64,000 nucleotides of DNA from Drechmeria coniospora (lineage: Eukaryota; Ascomycota; Sordariomycetes; Hypocreales; Ophiocordycipitaceae), in assembly GCF_001625195.1 (NCBI RefSeq), contig NC_054389.1:5824520-5888519 (forward strand). Direction: 5' to 3'. This document shows positions 12,710-23,812 of this stretch, piece after piece. The translations under genes were made by a program, and so were the position numbers. The first letter of the stretch is position 1; every line of letters begins with the position of its first letter. Below the pieces are notes generated by a model. It was given only the letters and a program-made list of their open reading frames with translations. It ran no database searches and was not told where the DNA came from.

Positions 12710-14198
12710 AGCCCACTTTGGCATCAATCACCCTCTACAGCTTGCGATGTACTCGGTATCGGAGTCTTGTCAGAATGACGCACGGCGGTTTCTTGCACAC
12801 AAACCTGATGGATATTCGTCGGTCTTTTTTTTCATTTCTTCTTTCATTCGTTCCTTTCATCCTTCCTCTTTGGTTCCGGCCGAGGATGTCCTGATCCGCC
12901 ATGTCTACCGGCGACGCACGTGCCTGACCGTTTACGACCATGCATTCTCACCACATTGTCTCTCGTCATATTCGGCATATGCCCTAGCGGAACCGGAGCG
13001 AAGGGAAATTGACGACGTCATCTGGAGTGGAGATAAGAGGTTGTTGAAATGGGACGATGGAAGCACTGGTGAGGTCAGGTGCAGTTGATTAGAAAGGCTA
13101 CATACATGCAAACATGCAAGCTGCACGAGCTAGAAGCACCACCACGGGTAGATGGGTTCACTTGCATGTTTCCTGTACATTGCAATACATGATCATTTGA
13201 ACGGCGAAACATGGCCACTTGTTTTTGCCGCTCTGCGTACAGAGAGCGAGAGCCAACATGTCTCAGGAGGCGACCAAGTGCGGTGAGGGAATGGGTATTT
13301 ATTGGGCAGTATCGGGCACAGATGCACGATGGTCGTCGTTGTTTAGAAGGAGACGGCAAGAAAACGAACCATGGTTCTTCCATCGTGACCAAGACTTCGC
13401 CGCTCGAGCCTATCAACCCTTGCAAACGATTTCTACACAGCGAATCGACGAGCACCGGTCTGGGGTACGTTTGGTGCAGGACCGGTGAGCTGGGGGGGTT
13501 CGACGGTTTGCCTAAAAGAGGCGAGTTCGCCTGCAGCTGCATGCGAGTGGCATGCATGGTACGCCTACATGGCAGGCACATGATGCAGGGAAAGGAGGGG
13601 GGGTGAGGTGTGTGAAATGAAACCCGGACACTGCCGAGGGGGTGTCGTGAATCCAGGCCGTCGCGGAGAGGGGGGGATGCAAGAATCGGTGTGATGGTGC
13701 GTCTGTGACGCGGTTTGCGGGTCCGGGCTGACGACGGCAGGCAGGCGGGATGCCACGAGGGTTTATATCTAGGCCACATCGTAGATGCCGTTTCTTTACC
13801 GATACATCCGATGCCCAGTCGCCGCTACATGGCCACTGTCGAGTGGGAACGTTGGTGACGAGACGACCGCCGTCTGGAGTCGTGGATCGCCGTCAGGCAG
13901 GTGGTGTCAGAAGTGAATTGCGGAGGAAACAATGGCAATAGGACATTTACTTTAGTTACTATCTGCGTCTAAAGAACAGATATTCCGGCAAGAAGCTAGC
14001 ACTTGTTTCATACCCATTTTTGCCACGGCATGACCGCAAGAGTCTCGTCCCTCCTCTACTCGATCGGGGGAGAGGTCAAGCTCTGGCTGCCGGTCCCAGT
14101 CCAAACGCCTCTGCAATGCAAACACAACCAACCCATCCGGATGCGCCTGTCGCATTCGTCCCATTTTTATTTTTATTTTTTGCTTCCGCTTCTTCGCT
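12710..14198. other. convergent intergenic region
   Basis: This 1.5 kb separates the 3' ends of the Zn2Cys6 gene (+) and UTP15 (-). It should hold both 3' UTRs and terminators. ORFs here overlap one another and read as noise. I see no repeat island and no RNA gene. Confidence 0.5.
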
Positions 14199-15788
14199 TC
14201 ACATGGCCCCTAGCACCAGACTTTCGAGCATGCCGCCCGTCTGACAGGCCACCTGGGCCCTCTCGACCTCGACCTTGACCCTCCTATGCAGGGTCCGGAA
14301 GCCGTCGTGCAGCTCGGCCGAGCCGCCGGCGTACTCGGCGTAGAGGTCGAGAAGGTGCAGGCCGAGCTCAACGCAGACGCTCACGTAGCGCGGGTCGCAG
14401 ATGTGACCGCAGGTCCACTTGATGACCGGCTGCACGCTCTCCTCGTTGCGGCCCTCGAGGGCGTCGCGCATGGCGCTCCGGTGGCGCAGGGCGAGGAGCA
14501 GCTGCAGCGCGTCGAGGGGCCTGTGGTGGGGGGAGGTCTTGTCGAGCACCTGGTCGAGGGCGCGGCCGTAGCGGGCGTGTCGGAGATCCTTCTGCCAGCC
14601 TCGCTCCTTCGTCTTCGTCGGTCTGTCGTTGGCGATGACGACGTCGGCGCCCTCACCGACGAGGTCCAGCCGGCTCCCGGCCTCGATCCTGCGCTTCCTC
14701 TTCGACTGCTTGGCGTCGAAGGAGGCGATGTTGCCGCTGATGAGCGACGCCATCTCCCGCTCCCGCTCCTTTTCCTTTGCCATTTCGTTTCCGCTGAGGC
14801 GGGTGCGCACGCTCAGGACGCCGGACTGCATGCCGACGGCGAGGTGGCGGTCGCTCGACGGCGACGAGTCGGCCGACGAGGATGGGATGACGAGGACGGA
14901 GAGAATGGGCGACTGGTACTTGGCGCTGTTGACCACGTTCCAGCCCGTCGTCTCGAACATCTTGACGTGGCCCTCGAGCCCGCCGGTGACGAGACGTTGA
15001 CCACCGCCGGCGAGGCTGAGGGACGTCACCGTCTTCTGGTGGTTCGAAATGACGTGCAGCGGCCGCGCCGCGACGAGGTCGAGCACGCTCACGGAGCTGT
15101 CGGCCGCCGCCAGGACGGTCGTGCCGGACGGCATGGGGAGAACGGCCTCGACCGGTGCTGCGTGCTTGAAGGTCATGACGGCCGAGTTCTTGCCGACGCG
15201 AGGATCCCAGAGCTTGACGGTCGAATCGTAACTTCCTGAGATGATCATGTTGGACATGGTGCCAGGCAGGAATTGGGCCGAGCGGACGTAGTCGTTGTGA
15301 CCCACGAATGTCGTGGTCGGCTCGTTGCTCGGCAGGTCCCAGAGACGCACGGTACAATCGTCACTCGCGCTCAGCAGGGTCGTCAGGTCGGTCGGGGACC
15401 ACCTCGTCGTCCATACGGGCTGCTTGTGTTCCGTCCACGTCTTGAGGATGGCCCTCGAGTTCACGTCGAAGACTTGCATCTTGCCCGAGTCGTCGCCGGC
15501 GACGAGCACCTTGCCATCGTGGCGGATCTCGCCGCTGCGGGCCACGTCACCGAAGCGGGTGATGGTCTTGAGCAGCTTACGCGTGCGATTCGAGTAGATT
15601 TGCACCCGCGTGCCCGTGGTGACGGCGAAGGAGTCGCTCGTGCAGGAGATGTGCGTCACCGGATAGCTCGTCGGCGACGGGATGAGAAGCTGATTCTTGA
15701 AGGTTCGCCAGTACCGCTGCTCCGCCGTGATGGGCGTCGGGCCCGACGGCAGCCTGAGCTGCGGGAGAGATCCCACGGGGGCTGCCAT
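14199..15788 (-). CDS. UTP15: U3 snoRNA-associated protein Utp15
   Basis: Single-exon gene, 529 aa, close to the usual length of Utp15. This protein belongs to the t-UTP/UTP-A subcomplex of the small-subunit processome in the nucleolus. It links rDNA transcription with 18S pre-rRNA processing (family knowledge). The N-terminus carries the characteristic AEQRYWRTFKNQ stretch. WD40 repeats follow from about residue 60 to 330, with clear motifs such as SASDDCTVRLWD, SGSYDSTVKLWD and TGGLEGHVKMFE. A basic linker with KQSKRKRRIEAG leads into the helical Utp15 C-terminal domain (about 350-505; KDLRHARYGRALDQVL and LDALQLLLALRHRSAMRDAL). It is in tandem with the C2-domain gene on the same strand, 784 nt downstream of it. 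Confidence 0.96.
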   Translation of the reverse strand: MAAPVGSLPQLRLPSGPTPITAEQRYWRTFKNQLLIPSPTSYPVTHISCTSDSFAVTTGTRVQIYSNRTRKLLKTITRFGDVARSGEIRHDGKVLVAGDDSGKMQVFDVNSRAILKTWTEHKQPVWTTRWSPTDLTTLLSASDDCTVRLWDLPSNEPTTTFVGHNDYVRSAQFLPGTMSNMIISGSYDSTVKLWDPRVGKNSAVMTFKHAAPVEAVLPMPSGTTVLAAADSSVSVLDLVAARPLHVISNHQKTVTSLSLAGGGQRLVTGGLEGHVKMFETTGWNVVNSAKYQSPILSVLVIPSSSADSSPSSDRHLAVGMQSGVLSVRTRLSGNEMAKEKEREREMASLISGNIASFDAKQSKRKRRIEAGSRLDLVGEGADVVIANDRPTKTKERGWQKDLRHARYGRALDQVLDKTSPHHRPLDALQLLLALRHRSAMRDALEGRNEESVQPVIKWTCGHICDPRYVSVCVELGLHLLDLYAEYAGGSAELHDGFRTLHRRVKVEVERAQVACQTGGMLESLVLGAM

Positions 15789-16572
15789 TGTCGCTATGTC
15801 TCGTCGGAGTGGCCGCCGGGATGTTGAGCCTCGAGAGCTGATTTTTTTTTCTACCGGTGAGATATGCCAAAGTGGTTCCGACTTTTACGTCCATCTAGCA
15901 AGTAAGTACAAATAAGTACATTAAATTGGACATGCAGACACCGTAGCAAGTACCTACTAGGTTACTTGCTAAGTATATCCATGTACCAGCTGCTGCTGTA
16001 AGTAAGTACAAGTAATTACAAGCCGCAGTACGGAGTACTCGAAAGTACTTACTTACTGTACTTACTTAAGTACATGTACATGTACTTACTTGTACACTGG
16101 ACCGTCTGTCGTGGCAGAGCAGAACATTGCCTGGAGGCGGGACACCTGGGCCTTGCCCGAATGGGCTAGTGCCTGAATCTCGGGATTCGGGACCGACGCC
16201 TTGCCTTCGGCACCGAAATTCGGGGGCGCCGCCCAGGCCGGGCATCCGGATGACGAAGGGTTCAACCGCACGCGAGAATCGGTTTTGGATTCCGGGGAAA
16301 AGGCAGACAGAGCAATTCCAAGCCAAAAACTAGGTCACATATTCGTCATGTCCGGAAAGACGTCCATGTTCATGCCATGTCCATGCGTGAGTCCACCACC
16401 ATGTGTGTCTCGCTAAGTCCAATCAAATGGTTCATCGAGCAAAATGCATCTTCCAACGCCGTCATCCCTCCAACCCCATTCCCGATGTGCGCCACGTCCA
16501 TCTTCACATGTGCAAGACCAACGTGACAGCAGTGGCAACCATAGCAACGACGATATCGGCCGTCGCGTTCGT
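15789..16572. other. intergenic region between UTP15 and fic1 genes
   Basis: Promoter side of UTP15 and 3' side of the C2-domain gene. The part nearest UTP15 contains a T-rich tract and a GTAC island (listed separately). Around 16156-16191 there is a short 7-bp inverted repeat (CCCGAAT with ATTCGGG). No gene is visible. Confidence 0.5.
15900..16097. repeat. GTAC-word repeat island
   Basis: Cluster of AAGTACAAATAAGTACA, TACTTACTTAAGTACATG and related words with one TACGGAGTACTC. It sits 110-310 nt upstream of the UTP15 start, so it overlaps that gene's probable promoter. Confidence 0.7.
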
Positions 16573-19374
16573 CTAGTATCCTCCCTTCCGCCTCGACCGG
16601 CCAGCACCGAGATCGATGCTCTGCATCTCCTCCACCAACGCCACGTCCCCCCCCCCATTGGCTCCGCTCATCATCGGCAACGGCATCTTGGCTGGGATCG
16701 GAGGTCTCGACCCGTAGTATGGCGCCTGGTTCTCGTTCGGATACCCCCAGGATCCGCCGCCGTGCAGGTCCCTGCCTCCAGTCGTTATGTACAGACCTTG
16801 CCTTTCCTGGTAGTTGTCCGTCGACACGGGCGCCAGCGGGCTCGACGGGGCCGCCCAAGGAGCGGTCGAACCGCGATGGGCCCTTCTTTGTAGCCGGCTG
16901 CGCCCTGCACCGGCAGCCAGTGGCGCACCTCGAGCATCATCTCCGAAGCTGTACGATGGCGGCAGCGCGGCCGTCTTCGACTGCGGTCGCGTGGCGATGC
17001 GAAGGGGCCGCCGCCCACTGGGGGGCATGGGTTGTGCTCCCGACGGTCTGCTGCGGGACTCGGCCGGTGGCTGTTCATTCTGGACCTTGGGTAAGGGTTC
17101 CGGTGCCCAGGACTCGACGGGCAAATGGTCGGATGGATCGACCTCGCGCCCGTCATGCATGATAATCTTTTCATCCGCCTCGGCCTGGCCGTGTCCGCGT
17201 CCGTGTGCGGCGGACTGTTCCTCTCGAGGAGATGCCATGGCTGGATTCAGCGCGTCGTACGAATCCGGGCTGAAAGGAACGTCCGACGCCATCCTGTCAT
17301 CCGACGGAGGCGGAACGGGACTCACGGACTTGCGGCGGATCGTGTGCAGCGGGTTCGGGCTGGGCGAGACAGCCCTACGCCTCACCACCACCTGGTTGTC
17401 GGGACCTCCGGAATACGTGACGGCCGACCGGTGATCGTGAGGATGTGACGAGTAGCTCTGGGGAGAGGTGACATAGGTGGGGGACCCTTCCCACTGGCGG
17501 CGGCCCCGTGTTGGCGTCGTCAGCTGCAAAGGATGCTGGCCACCGGTCCGGCTCTCCTCGTACATCTGCTCCGGAGTCTCGTGAGACAGCGCGGGGTCAT
17601 GACCAGGTGACAGCGAGGGGGGCGCGTCGGGTGGGCCGTAGCTTGGCGAGCTTCGCAACTGGTGGTGCGGTTCAAAGTCTCGGCGTGGGCTGGGACGGTG
17701 GATATCCTGGTTGTGCTGCGGGTGCGCCGGGCTGTTGGGGTAGTCCCTGCTGGATACATCATACCCATCACCAGCATGGCCGTTCTGGTTCTGCCAGGCG
17801 CTCGAGTGATGGCCAGGGGTGCTGCTCAGCGGATGCGACGACGCGCCTGCGGAGCGGCCAAAGTTTGGCGGCACGGCGCTCGGGTTCGTCTCGAACACTG
17901 TCTCGTCACGCGAGTGCATCCGCGCGACTGGGCGATGGTACGTGTTCGGCATCGGTCCCGGGGGAGACTCGGGAACATCTTCGACCGTCGGCTGCATCGA
18001 TCGGTGAGGTGGGTCGTACCCGTCGTAGGACGGGTACCTCGGGGAGGCCGCTTCGTGCGTCGAGCCGTGAGGAGCAGGATGGTACGGGCTCGAGGGTGCC
18101 GGATCGTGGGCCCGGAAGACGGGCTGCCCCGGATAGGCTGGGGACGAGTGCCTGTGAGCCTCGCTCCTCAACACATCCTGCCTCATCTGAACGGACTGCA
18201 TCGACTTTTGAGGCGAACCGTCGTAGCTGCCCCGATGAACAAGCTCTTGGCCACCGCCGGCGGGACTGGAGCGGTGAGCGGGGGGAGGGGGGGGGGCTCC
18301 ATCCTCCAACGGTGGTTGTTCTCGGAAGTCCTCCGTCACCGCGTCATGGGGATGCTCCGGAAAGGGAGGGTGTTGCCTTTCGTACGGCGAAGAATGGACG
18401 TGGTGACCGTGGTGGTGATCCCGGTCGTCGCGATGGCGCGAAGGCGTCCGGGCACTTGACGATTCTCGCGACGGGTGTGACGGACGGGGACCATCCAAAC
18501 GGCCCGTCGCGAAAGCGGACTGGGGCGAGGGCGAGTACTGGCTTGGATAATGGTCCGGGTGCTGTCGGCTCGCGGGCGGAGGCGTGTTGTACTCGACCGA
18601 CTGCAGCGGTGATTGGGTGGCGACGAAGCCCGGCTGCGGGCCGTCATTCCCCTGCCATCGCGGAGGAGTTTGTCGATGCTCCAAGGGCGAAGGCTGGGCA
18701 GGCGGCGAAACGGGGAGAGCTGGCGCCTCGCCGGTGACGGGATCCGACGGCAGCGGCCTCCTCTTGACAGGCGTCTTCTGCTTCGGGGATGCGTTGTCCT
18801 GCTCCGACGAATTCGCCGCCCTCGCCGGCTTCTCCGGCTTGGGCCGACTATCGTAGAAGGTAATCTCGATACGAATCTCTCCGGCGTACTTGCCCTTGCA
18901 GGTGAGAGTCTGCCACATGTCGTTCTGGCCACCACCGGCGACGATGATGCTCTTTAGATCGACCCAGGCCTCGCCGATGAGGTCCGTTTTTTTGTCGTCG
19001 GTGAAGACGGAGACCTTGAGCTGGTAGTAGTCGGCCGAATCGTGCACGGTGAAGCGGAGTTCTTGGTCCCTAGTCGGTGGCGAAGCTGGTCAGCTCGTGC
19101 TGTTCACGTGTGGCAAGAGGCACAGATGGAAAGACACGTACCATCTAGGGGTTTGACCACCCCGAACATCCGTCGTCGTCTTCTTCGCCTCCTTGCCCAG
19201 CCGCGCAGCGCAGTAAGGGTCCTGCTTGCCAATCGTCTTTCGGTTTGGCAGATTCTTGGCCCTGTCGACGACGGCGACGAGGGTACCGATAACGGGGCCG
19301 TCGATGGACATGTCGGCGAAGATGCCTGCGGTATGGCCGCCATTGAGCGCGTACGACTTTGCCCTCATCGACAT
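16573..19374 (-). CDS. fic1: C2-domain cytokinesis protein, Fic1/Inn1 type
   Basis: Two exons, 19142-19374 and 16573-19069, with a 72-nt GTACGT...CTAG intron at 19070-19141 splitting a Trp codon; 909 aa. The C2 domain spans about residues 25-135 (GTLVAVVDRAKNLPNRKTIGKQDPYCAARLG, then TDLIGEAWVDL and YAGEIRIEITFYD, shown as separate blocks). The remainder, about 135-909, is a disordered, proline-rich tail with many PxxP-like and SP motifs and no second globular domain. It ends in a basic SRRKGGY. Yeast Inn1 and fission yeast Fic1 have the same plan: the C2 domain helps septum ingression and the Pro-rich tail binds SH3 partners of the contractile ring. The exact start (MSMRAKSY) is reasonable, but a slightly downstream ATG is possible. 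Confidence 0.9.
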
Positions 19375-19709
19375 GATGGCAGTGTTTGGCGAGCGTGCGA
19401 GCGTGCGTACGGGCGTGTGGGAGGCTACGCTCTCGAGCCTCGAGACTCGAGACTCGAGAGTTGGTCCGAAGCGGAAATGGCGATGGTCGAAGGAAGGTGG
19501 GTGAAGCGGTTTGTTTACATCGGCGACATCGGTGCACGCGGATCAATTGCTGAGGGAGGGGAGCTACCGCCGACGACGACGACGACGACGATGATGAGGG
19601 GGGGAAAAGGAAAAAAAAATCAGCGGGGGAGGGAACGAAATGCGGCAGAGAGAATGTCGTCGTAACGTGGAGATGCTCGAGGGAACAAGCAGTAGATGGA
19701 TGGATGAGA

Positions 19710-19850
19710 ACGAATATACTCCGTACAGACTACGGAGTAGGTGCACATGTATTACGGCACAGCACTGCAAAGGTGCTACGGAGCGTGTACGGAGTAAGTA
19801 TTATGGAGTAGGTAATACTGGTACGGTGCTGTATTACAGGCATGAGAAAT
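19710..19850. repeat. GTAC-word repeat island
   Basis: Contains ATACTCCGTACAGACTACGGAGTAG and spaced variants (TACGGAGCGTGTACGGAGTAAG), in both orientations. Confidence 0.65.
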
Positions 19851-20089
19851 TCTAGTGACGCCTTGTTTTGCCTGTGCTTGACCTGCCATTCGCTGAGAGG
19901 GGAAGCCTGCACACGGGAGACCCATCCATCGAGTTTAGCGCCGACCCTCGGTGGCTGGGGTTCAGTAAATCAGGGAGGCTGACGCCCGTAGGCTCCACTG
20001 ACATTCAACGGTTCAGCACTGCAAGGGGGCTTTGCAAATTGGCAGCATTGAGCACAACCTGTTTGAGGAGCTTCCGACGTTGTGGCTCT

Positions 20090-20290
20090 GTCTGTACGGA
20101 GCGGAGTACTCCGTACTGTACTCCGTACTGTACTGTAGTTGTAACTACTCCGTACAGGGACAGTACAGTATTACTTGCTGTGCTGGATCAGTGCGGACAA
20201 CGGAGCAGTCCATACGGAGTACAAGCACTGCATTCATCCTTGCTCTGTACGGAGGGCTCGTGGAAAATCTTCGTGAGCACTCCGTCCTTG
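20090..20290. repeat. GTAC-word repeat island
   Basis: Closely packed TACTCCGTACTG units (three in a row near 20107-20140), followed by GTACAGGGACAGTACAG and CATACGGAGTACAAG. No gene. Confidence 0.7.
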
Positions 20291-20569
20291 TGTTTGCCAT
20301 CCTAGCAGTAGCTCGATAGCCTGAGCATCAGCCAGCGAGGCATGAATGGCATTCTGTACTTGCCATCGTGCTCTGTCGGTGACGGCACAATTCATAAATC
20401 TCTACCAATTGCCTGGCGCTTGTGCTATTTTTAACGCCAAACCCGTATGAAAGCCATGGCGGAAGGAAGGTTTAGTTTCGAGGTTGAGGTCGGTAGTGAG
20501 GCTTAGACTGCAACCCTCCAAACGAGAGGGCAGAGTACGGGTAATATCAGTGCAAGCGAGAGCATTTGG

Positions 20570-20985
20570 TAATACTACACTGTACGGAGTAATGTACTAT
20601 ACGTACACTAATTACTCGGTACAGTGCAGTGAGTAATACACGCAGTCCGTACACATGCCTTCCAAGTGGTAAGTAAGTGCAGTTACATGTACCTCCATTG
20701 CCGACGGAGGATGGGCTGTAATTTAGGGCATGTACTTGCTCCGTACAGTACTTAGGCGTAATACTACTAACCTACTAACCTACTGTACGGACTAGGTACC
20801 TACGTACTGTGCTTCAAGTACAAGTTGGTGTGCCGCTGTACCAGTACTGCTATTTGTACCTAGTACTTTCACAAGCGGCAGACCAGTATAACCTACTACC
20901 AGGTACAGTAGTTGTACAAGTATATAGTACTGTCCATTTACTGTACAGTGCACTTGTACAAGTACTCGTGCTCCGTACCGTACTA
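20570..20985. repeat. GTAC-word repeat island
   Basis: Dense GTAC words including TACGGAGTAATGTAC, ACCTACTAACCTACTG and GTACAAGTACTCGTGCTCCGTACCG-type stretches. Units vary and there is no tandem array. Confidence 0.65.
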
Positions 20986-21888
20986 GCTTTCGGATTAGGA
21001 CAGCGGTCAGCCCCGACGTGGCTGGGAAAGCTAGACGAGGTCCACAGAAGCTTCCAAGAAGCCCCCGGCAACGGGTTTCCCGAACGAGGGCCCCGTTGTC
21101 AGGACAGCCAACATTGAATTCCCAACTGTCTGATTCGCCACCCGCGATCGGAACTCCTTGCTTCCAGGCACGCATGACTCTGTGCTCCTCCCGCCACCAC
21201 ATGTGCCTCCGACAAGCAACCCACTGCTCGTGTCACGGCGCACCAATTTTGATGCAATCGATTTCGTCACCAGCTTGTCCACGCTGCCAGAGCCGCCGGC
21301 TCGGTTGGATAGCAAGCGCGTGTCGACCAACCGACTTGCCCCAGCGCCAAGCCTCGCTGACGTCGTCATCATCTCGTCCCCGATGCCACTGCGATCCTTT
21401 ACCGGGATGACCAGGAATAAGCAGGCGTGGAGCAACTGTACCCATTGGCTCAGCCGACGACGCCTACGCGTAAATACGGCACTCCTCAGCAGCTGAGAAC
21501 ACGAGCAACACAACTGTCTGTGCGAGCGATCAACGGGCATGCCTGCCAACCCTATCCCACCTGGCTTGGCCTGCAAATGGGCAAATGAGCGCCCAATGGA
21601 GGTGGCTGACGGCGGTGCAATGCTTTTTGCACCTGATGAATATTGCTTCGCGCAGCGTATCGCAATGGGCCGCGGCTTGCACCAAATGGATCGTCACGGA
21701 GAGCAGCACCTCTGGACGAACTAGACAGAAATGAGATGACCTGGCCGAGGAATGACAAGACGTGGTCTGTGCAGGAAACGTGGACGATAGCAAAGTTTGC
21801 TGGTTCCATGTCACATCCAACGAGAGCGCGGGCAAAGTTCGACGAGGCCATTGATGCATTGATACATGCTACCATGGATGCCGGCAAG

Positions 21889-22736
21889 CTACCAGTCGCA
21901 GCTCCGGGCGAGCAACTCGGCCAGCTTCTCGAGGTACGTCCTGTCCAGGTCGTCAAAGCCAAGCAGGGAGGCACAGTCCACATCGATGATGGCCACGACC
22001 TCCTTGGCACCACGGCCATCCTTTTCTGCCAGGATGGGTACGACGATCTCGCTCCTGCTGTCGGAGTCGCAGGCAATGTGTCCGGGGAACTTGTCGACGT
22101 CGGCGACGAGCTGCGTCTCCTGCGTGGCCGCCGCGGTGCCGCAGACGCCGCGGCCGAAGTCGATGGTTTGGCATGCCACTTTGCCTTGGAAGGGGCCGAG
22201 TATGAGCCGCGGCTTCGGCGACGTAGGGTCGGAGACGTAGAAACCTGATGGCGGGGGGTCCCATGCATCCGTCAGTCAGTCACGTCCGCGCTGGCCGGCG
22301 TGGTGATTCATGACCGACCGATGGACCTTGGCACTCACCGGCCCAGTTCACATCCTGCATCGGCGCAGGAAGGCTCTTGTAGGCATGCCATAGCAACGAT
22401 GCGGCATTGGCGAGGTTGCTTCCCCGAGCGAGGTTAGTTCGTCCCACCCCCGACTTGTACTTGGTGAAGCGCGATGGATCTCACCAAACCTAAGGTCGCA
22501 CACGCGCCGTTAAGAAATGGTCATTTGCACCGGCAGGTACGCATTCGAGCTCGTCAACGTACCCAGTTGCGTTGGCCTGTGAAGAGTCCCTCCGCCTGGA
22601 GCAGGATCTGCTCGTACGCGTCGGCCTTTGTGACGCTTTGCGTAAAGTTGGATGCGTCCGCATGAACCTGCAGCCGCGTCGATTAGCGAAAGCGGACCTC
22701 ACGAGATTGTGCCGTCGCATGCGAGACACGGACCAT
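21889..22736 (-). CDS. free methionine-R-sulfoxide reductase (GAF domain)
   Basis: Five exons, 22734-22736, 22563-22667, 22485-22489, 22339-22418 and 21889-22244; 182 aa, against about 180 for the yeast enzyme. It reduces free Met-R-sulfoxide with thioredoxin-derived electrons in the cytosol (family knowledge). The GAF fold is recognisable from WHAYKSL, NWAGFYV, LILGPFQGKVACQTIDFG, GVCGTAA and FPGHIACDS. Cys89, Cys99 and Cys123 align with the three redox cysteines of the family. Exon 3 is only 5 nt (GTTTG). Together with flanking bases it supplies Val-Cys of the conserved WVCNLAN motif. Exon 1 is just the ATG, followed by a 66-nt intron (GTCCGT...CTAATC...CAG); this start is the least certain part. 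The last three introns have good donors and acceptors. Confidence 0.88.
22485..22489 (-). other. 5-nt microexon
   Basis: On the minus strand, GTTTG is flanked by ...CGACCTTAG upstream and GTGAGATCC downstream. The preceding 73-nt intron (22490-22562) has a CTTAAC branch-like site. The following 66-nt intron (22419-22484) has CTAAC 14 nt before its AG. Without this exon, the Trp codon and the C of exon 4 cannot be joined in frame. With it, the protein reads NWVCNLAN as expected for the family. Confidence 0.85.
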
Positions 22737-22750
22737 GCTGCTCGGCTGTT

Positions 22751-22810
22751 GGCCCTGCCTGACCCTGCCTGATCCTGCCTGGCCCTGCCTAACCCTGCCT
22801 GGCCCTGCCT
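22751..22810 (+). repeat. 10-nt minisatellite (GGCCCTGCCT)
   Basis: Six consecutive 10-nt units with two variable leading bases followed by CCTGCCT-type sequence. The array begins only 15 nt upstream of the reductase ATG (minus strand), so it lies in that gene's 5' UTR or core promoter. Confidence 0.9.
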
Positions 22811-23812
22811 CGATCAGCTCGCTCGCTTTCTTTTCAAGCAGGCAATGCCTGGTGCACAGTTTTCGGACCCGATCGAGGCGGTGATGCCGATTCTCCAGCC
22901 TCGGCTAGATTCCTAGTTCAGCTCCAGATGTTGGCTGTTTGTTGAAAGTCGCGACCACGAGTTTCGGTGCCACACGAGCAGAAGCGAGTACAGCAGGACG
23001 TGATCCGTGCAAGACGAGGCAGATGCGTGTGAGATGCCGCACTAGTGCCCAAGTAATTGCGTGATCGGGCCCTCGGAATGAAAAAGCCGACGAGCGATTG
23101 ACTAGCGACGGCTCTCCTCTGGAAGAATGTGCCGCTACAAGTACGACGGTCAGTGGCTGGCATTACTGTGCAGGTACTCCGTACATGCTCTGCGCAGCAA
23201 TACGGTACCGAACCGACTAACAGACCGTTATTGTGAAATGAATACAGTACATCCCTCCATGCATATTACACCATGCGTGCCAGTTTGATGTCATGACAAG
23301 AGGCCCTTCCAGCTCTCCTGGCCTGGGCTGACAGTTGGCGAACCTTGTCGGAAACGGGAGATTTCATCGCAACTCGCTCGCATCCTCTTCATTCCCATCT
23401 TCATTCAGGTGGCTGATCGTGATTGCCTGCCAGCCGCTGGGTGAAGGCTGCTGGAGCTCGGCAGCCTACAGTATGCTCGTTCTTTCGCAGGAAAGCCGAG
23501 AGTTGATGGGAAAATGCGCATGCAACGTTGATGGATACGAATGCTTCTGCTTCAGAACCACTGAAAGTAGACGCGCCTCCTGCAGGCGCTTCGGCCGCGG
23601 CTGTCGGCCCGCCGCCCAGCCGTGCAGGCGACAGACGCTGGGCGTGCAGCAGGCTGACCAATGACGGATGACGCCATGACGGGAAATTATCTCGCCCCAA
23701 GGAGGGAGGCAAGCGAGAGCTCGAGACTGCAAACTCGAATTGCCAGCAACCTCGCGAAGGGAGGAAAGCACACGCGCAACCACATCAACGGCAGCGACGA
23801 CCGCGGCCAGCC
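22811..23812. other. divergent intergenic region
   Basis: About 1 kb between the reductase gene (-) and the LETM1-like gene (+). It should carry both promoters. Two short GTAC words occur near 23170-23220 and no island. I see no other gene. Confidence 0.5.

Larger units (their letters stand above)
19375..21888. other. gene-free region with repeat islands
   Basis: 2.5 kb between the fic1-type gene (-) and the reductase gene (-). The first 300 nt are the probable promoter of the fic1-type gene and include a CTCGAG-rich stretch near 19430-19460. GTAC islands at 19710-19850, 20090-20290 and 20570-20985 are listed separately. The segment 21000-21880 is unique-looking, and I see no conserved gene in it. 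Confidence 0.5.

Noticed and set aside
16103..16330. possible transposon remnant between UTP15 and fic1 genes
   Set aside because: It has only a 7-bp inverted repeat, with no terminal repeats, target duplication or coding trace.
17508..18737. 409-aa plus-strand ORF
   Set aside because: It is entirely antisense to the disordered tail of the fic1-type gene. Its composition is a mirror of that tail.
22668..22725. alternative start of the reductase at an ATG near 22720 reading MRRHNL
   Set aside because: It needs a 35-nt intron, shorter than any other intron in the window, although its GTGAGG donor is better.
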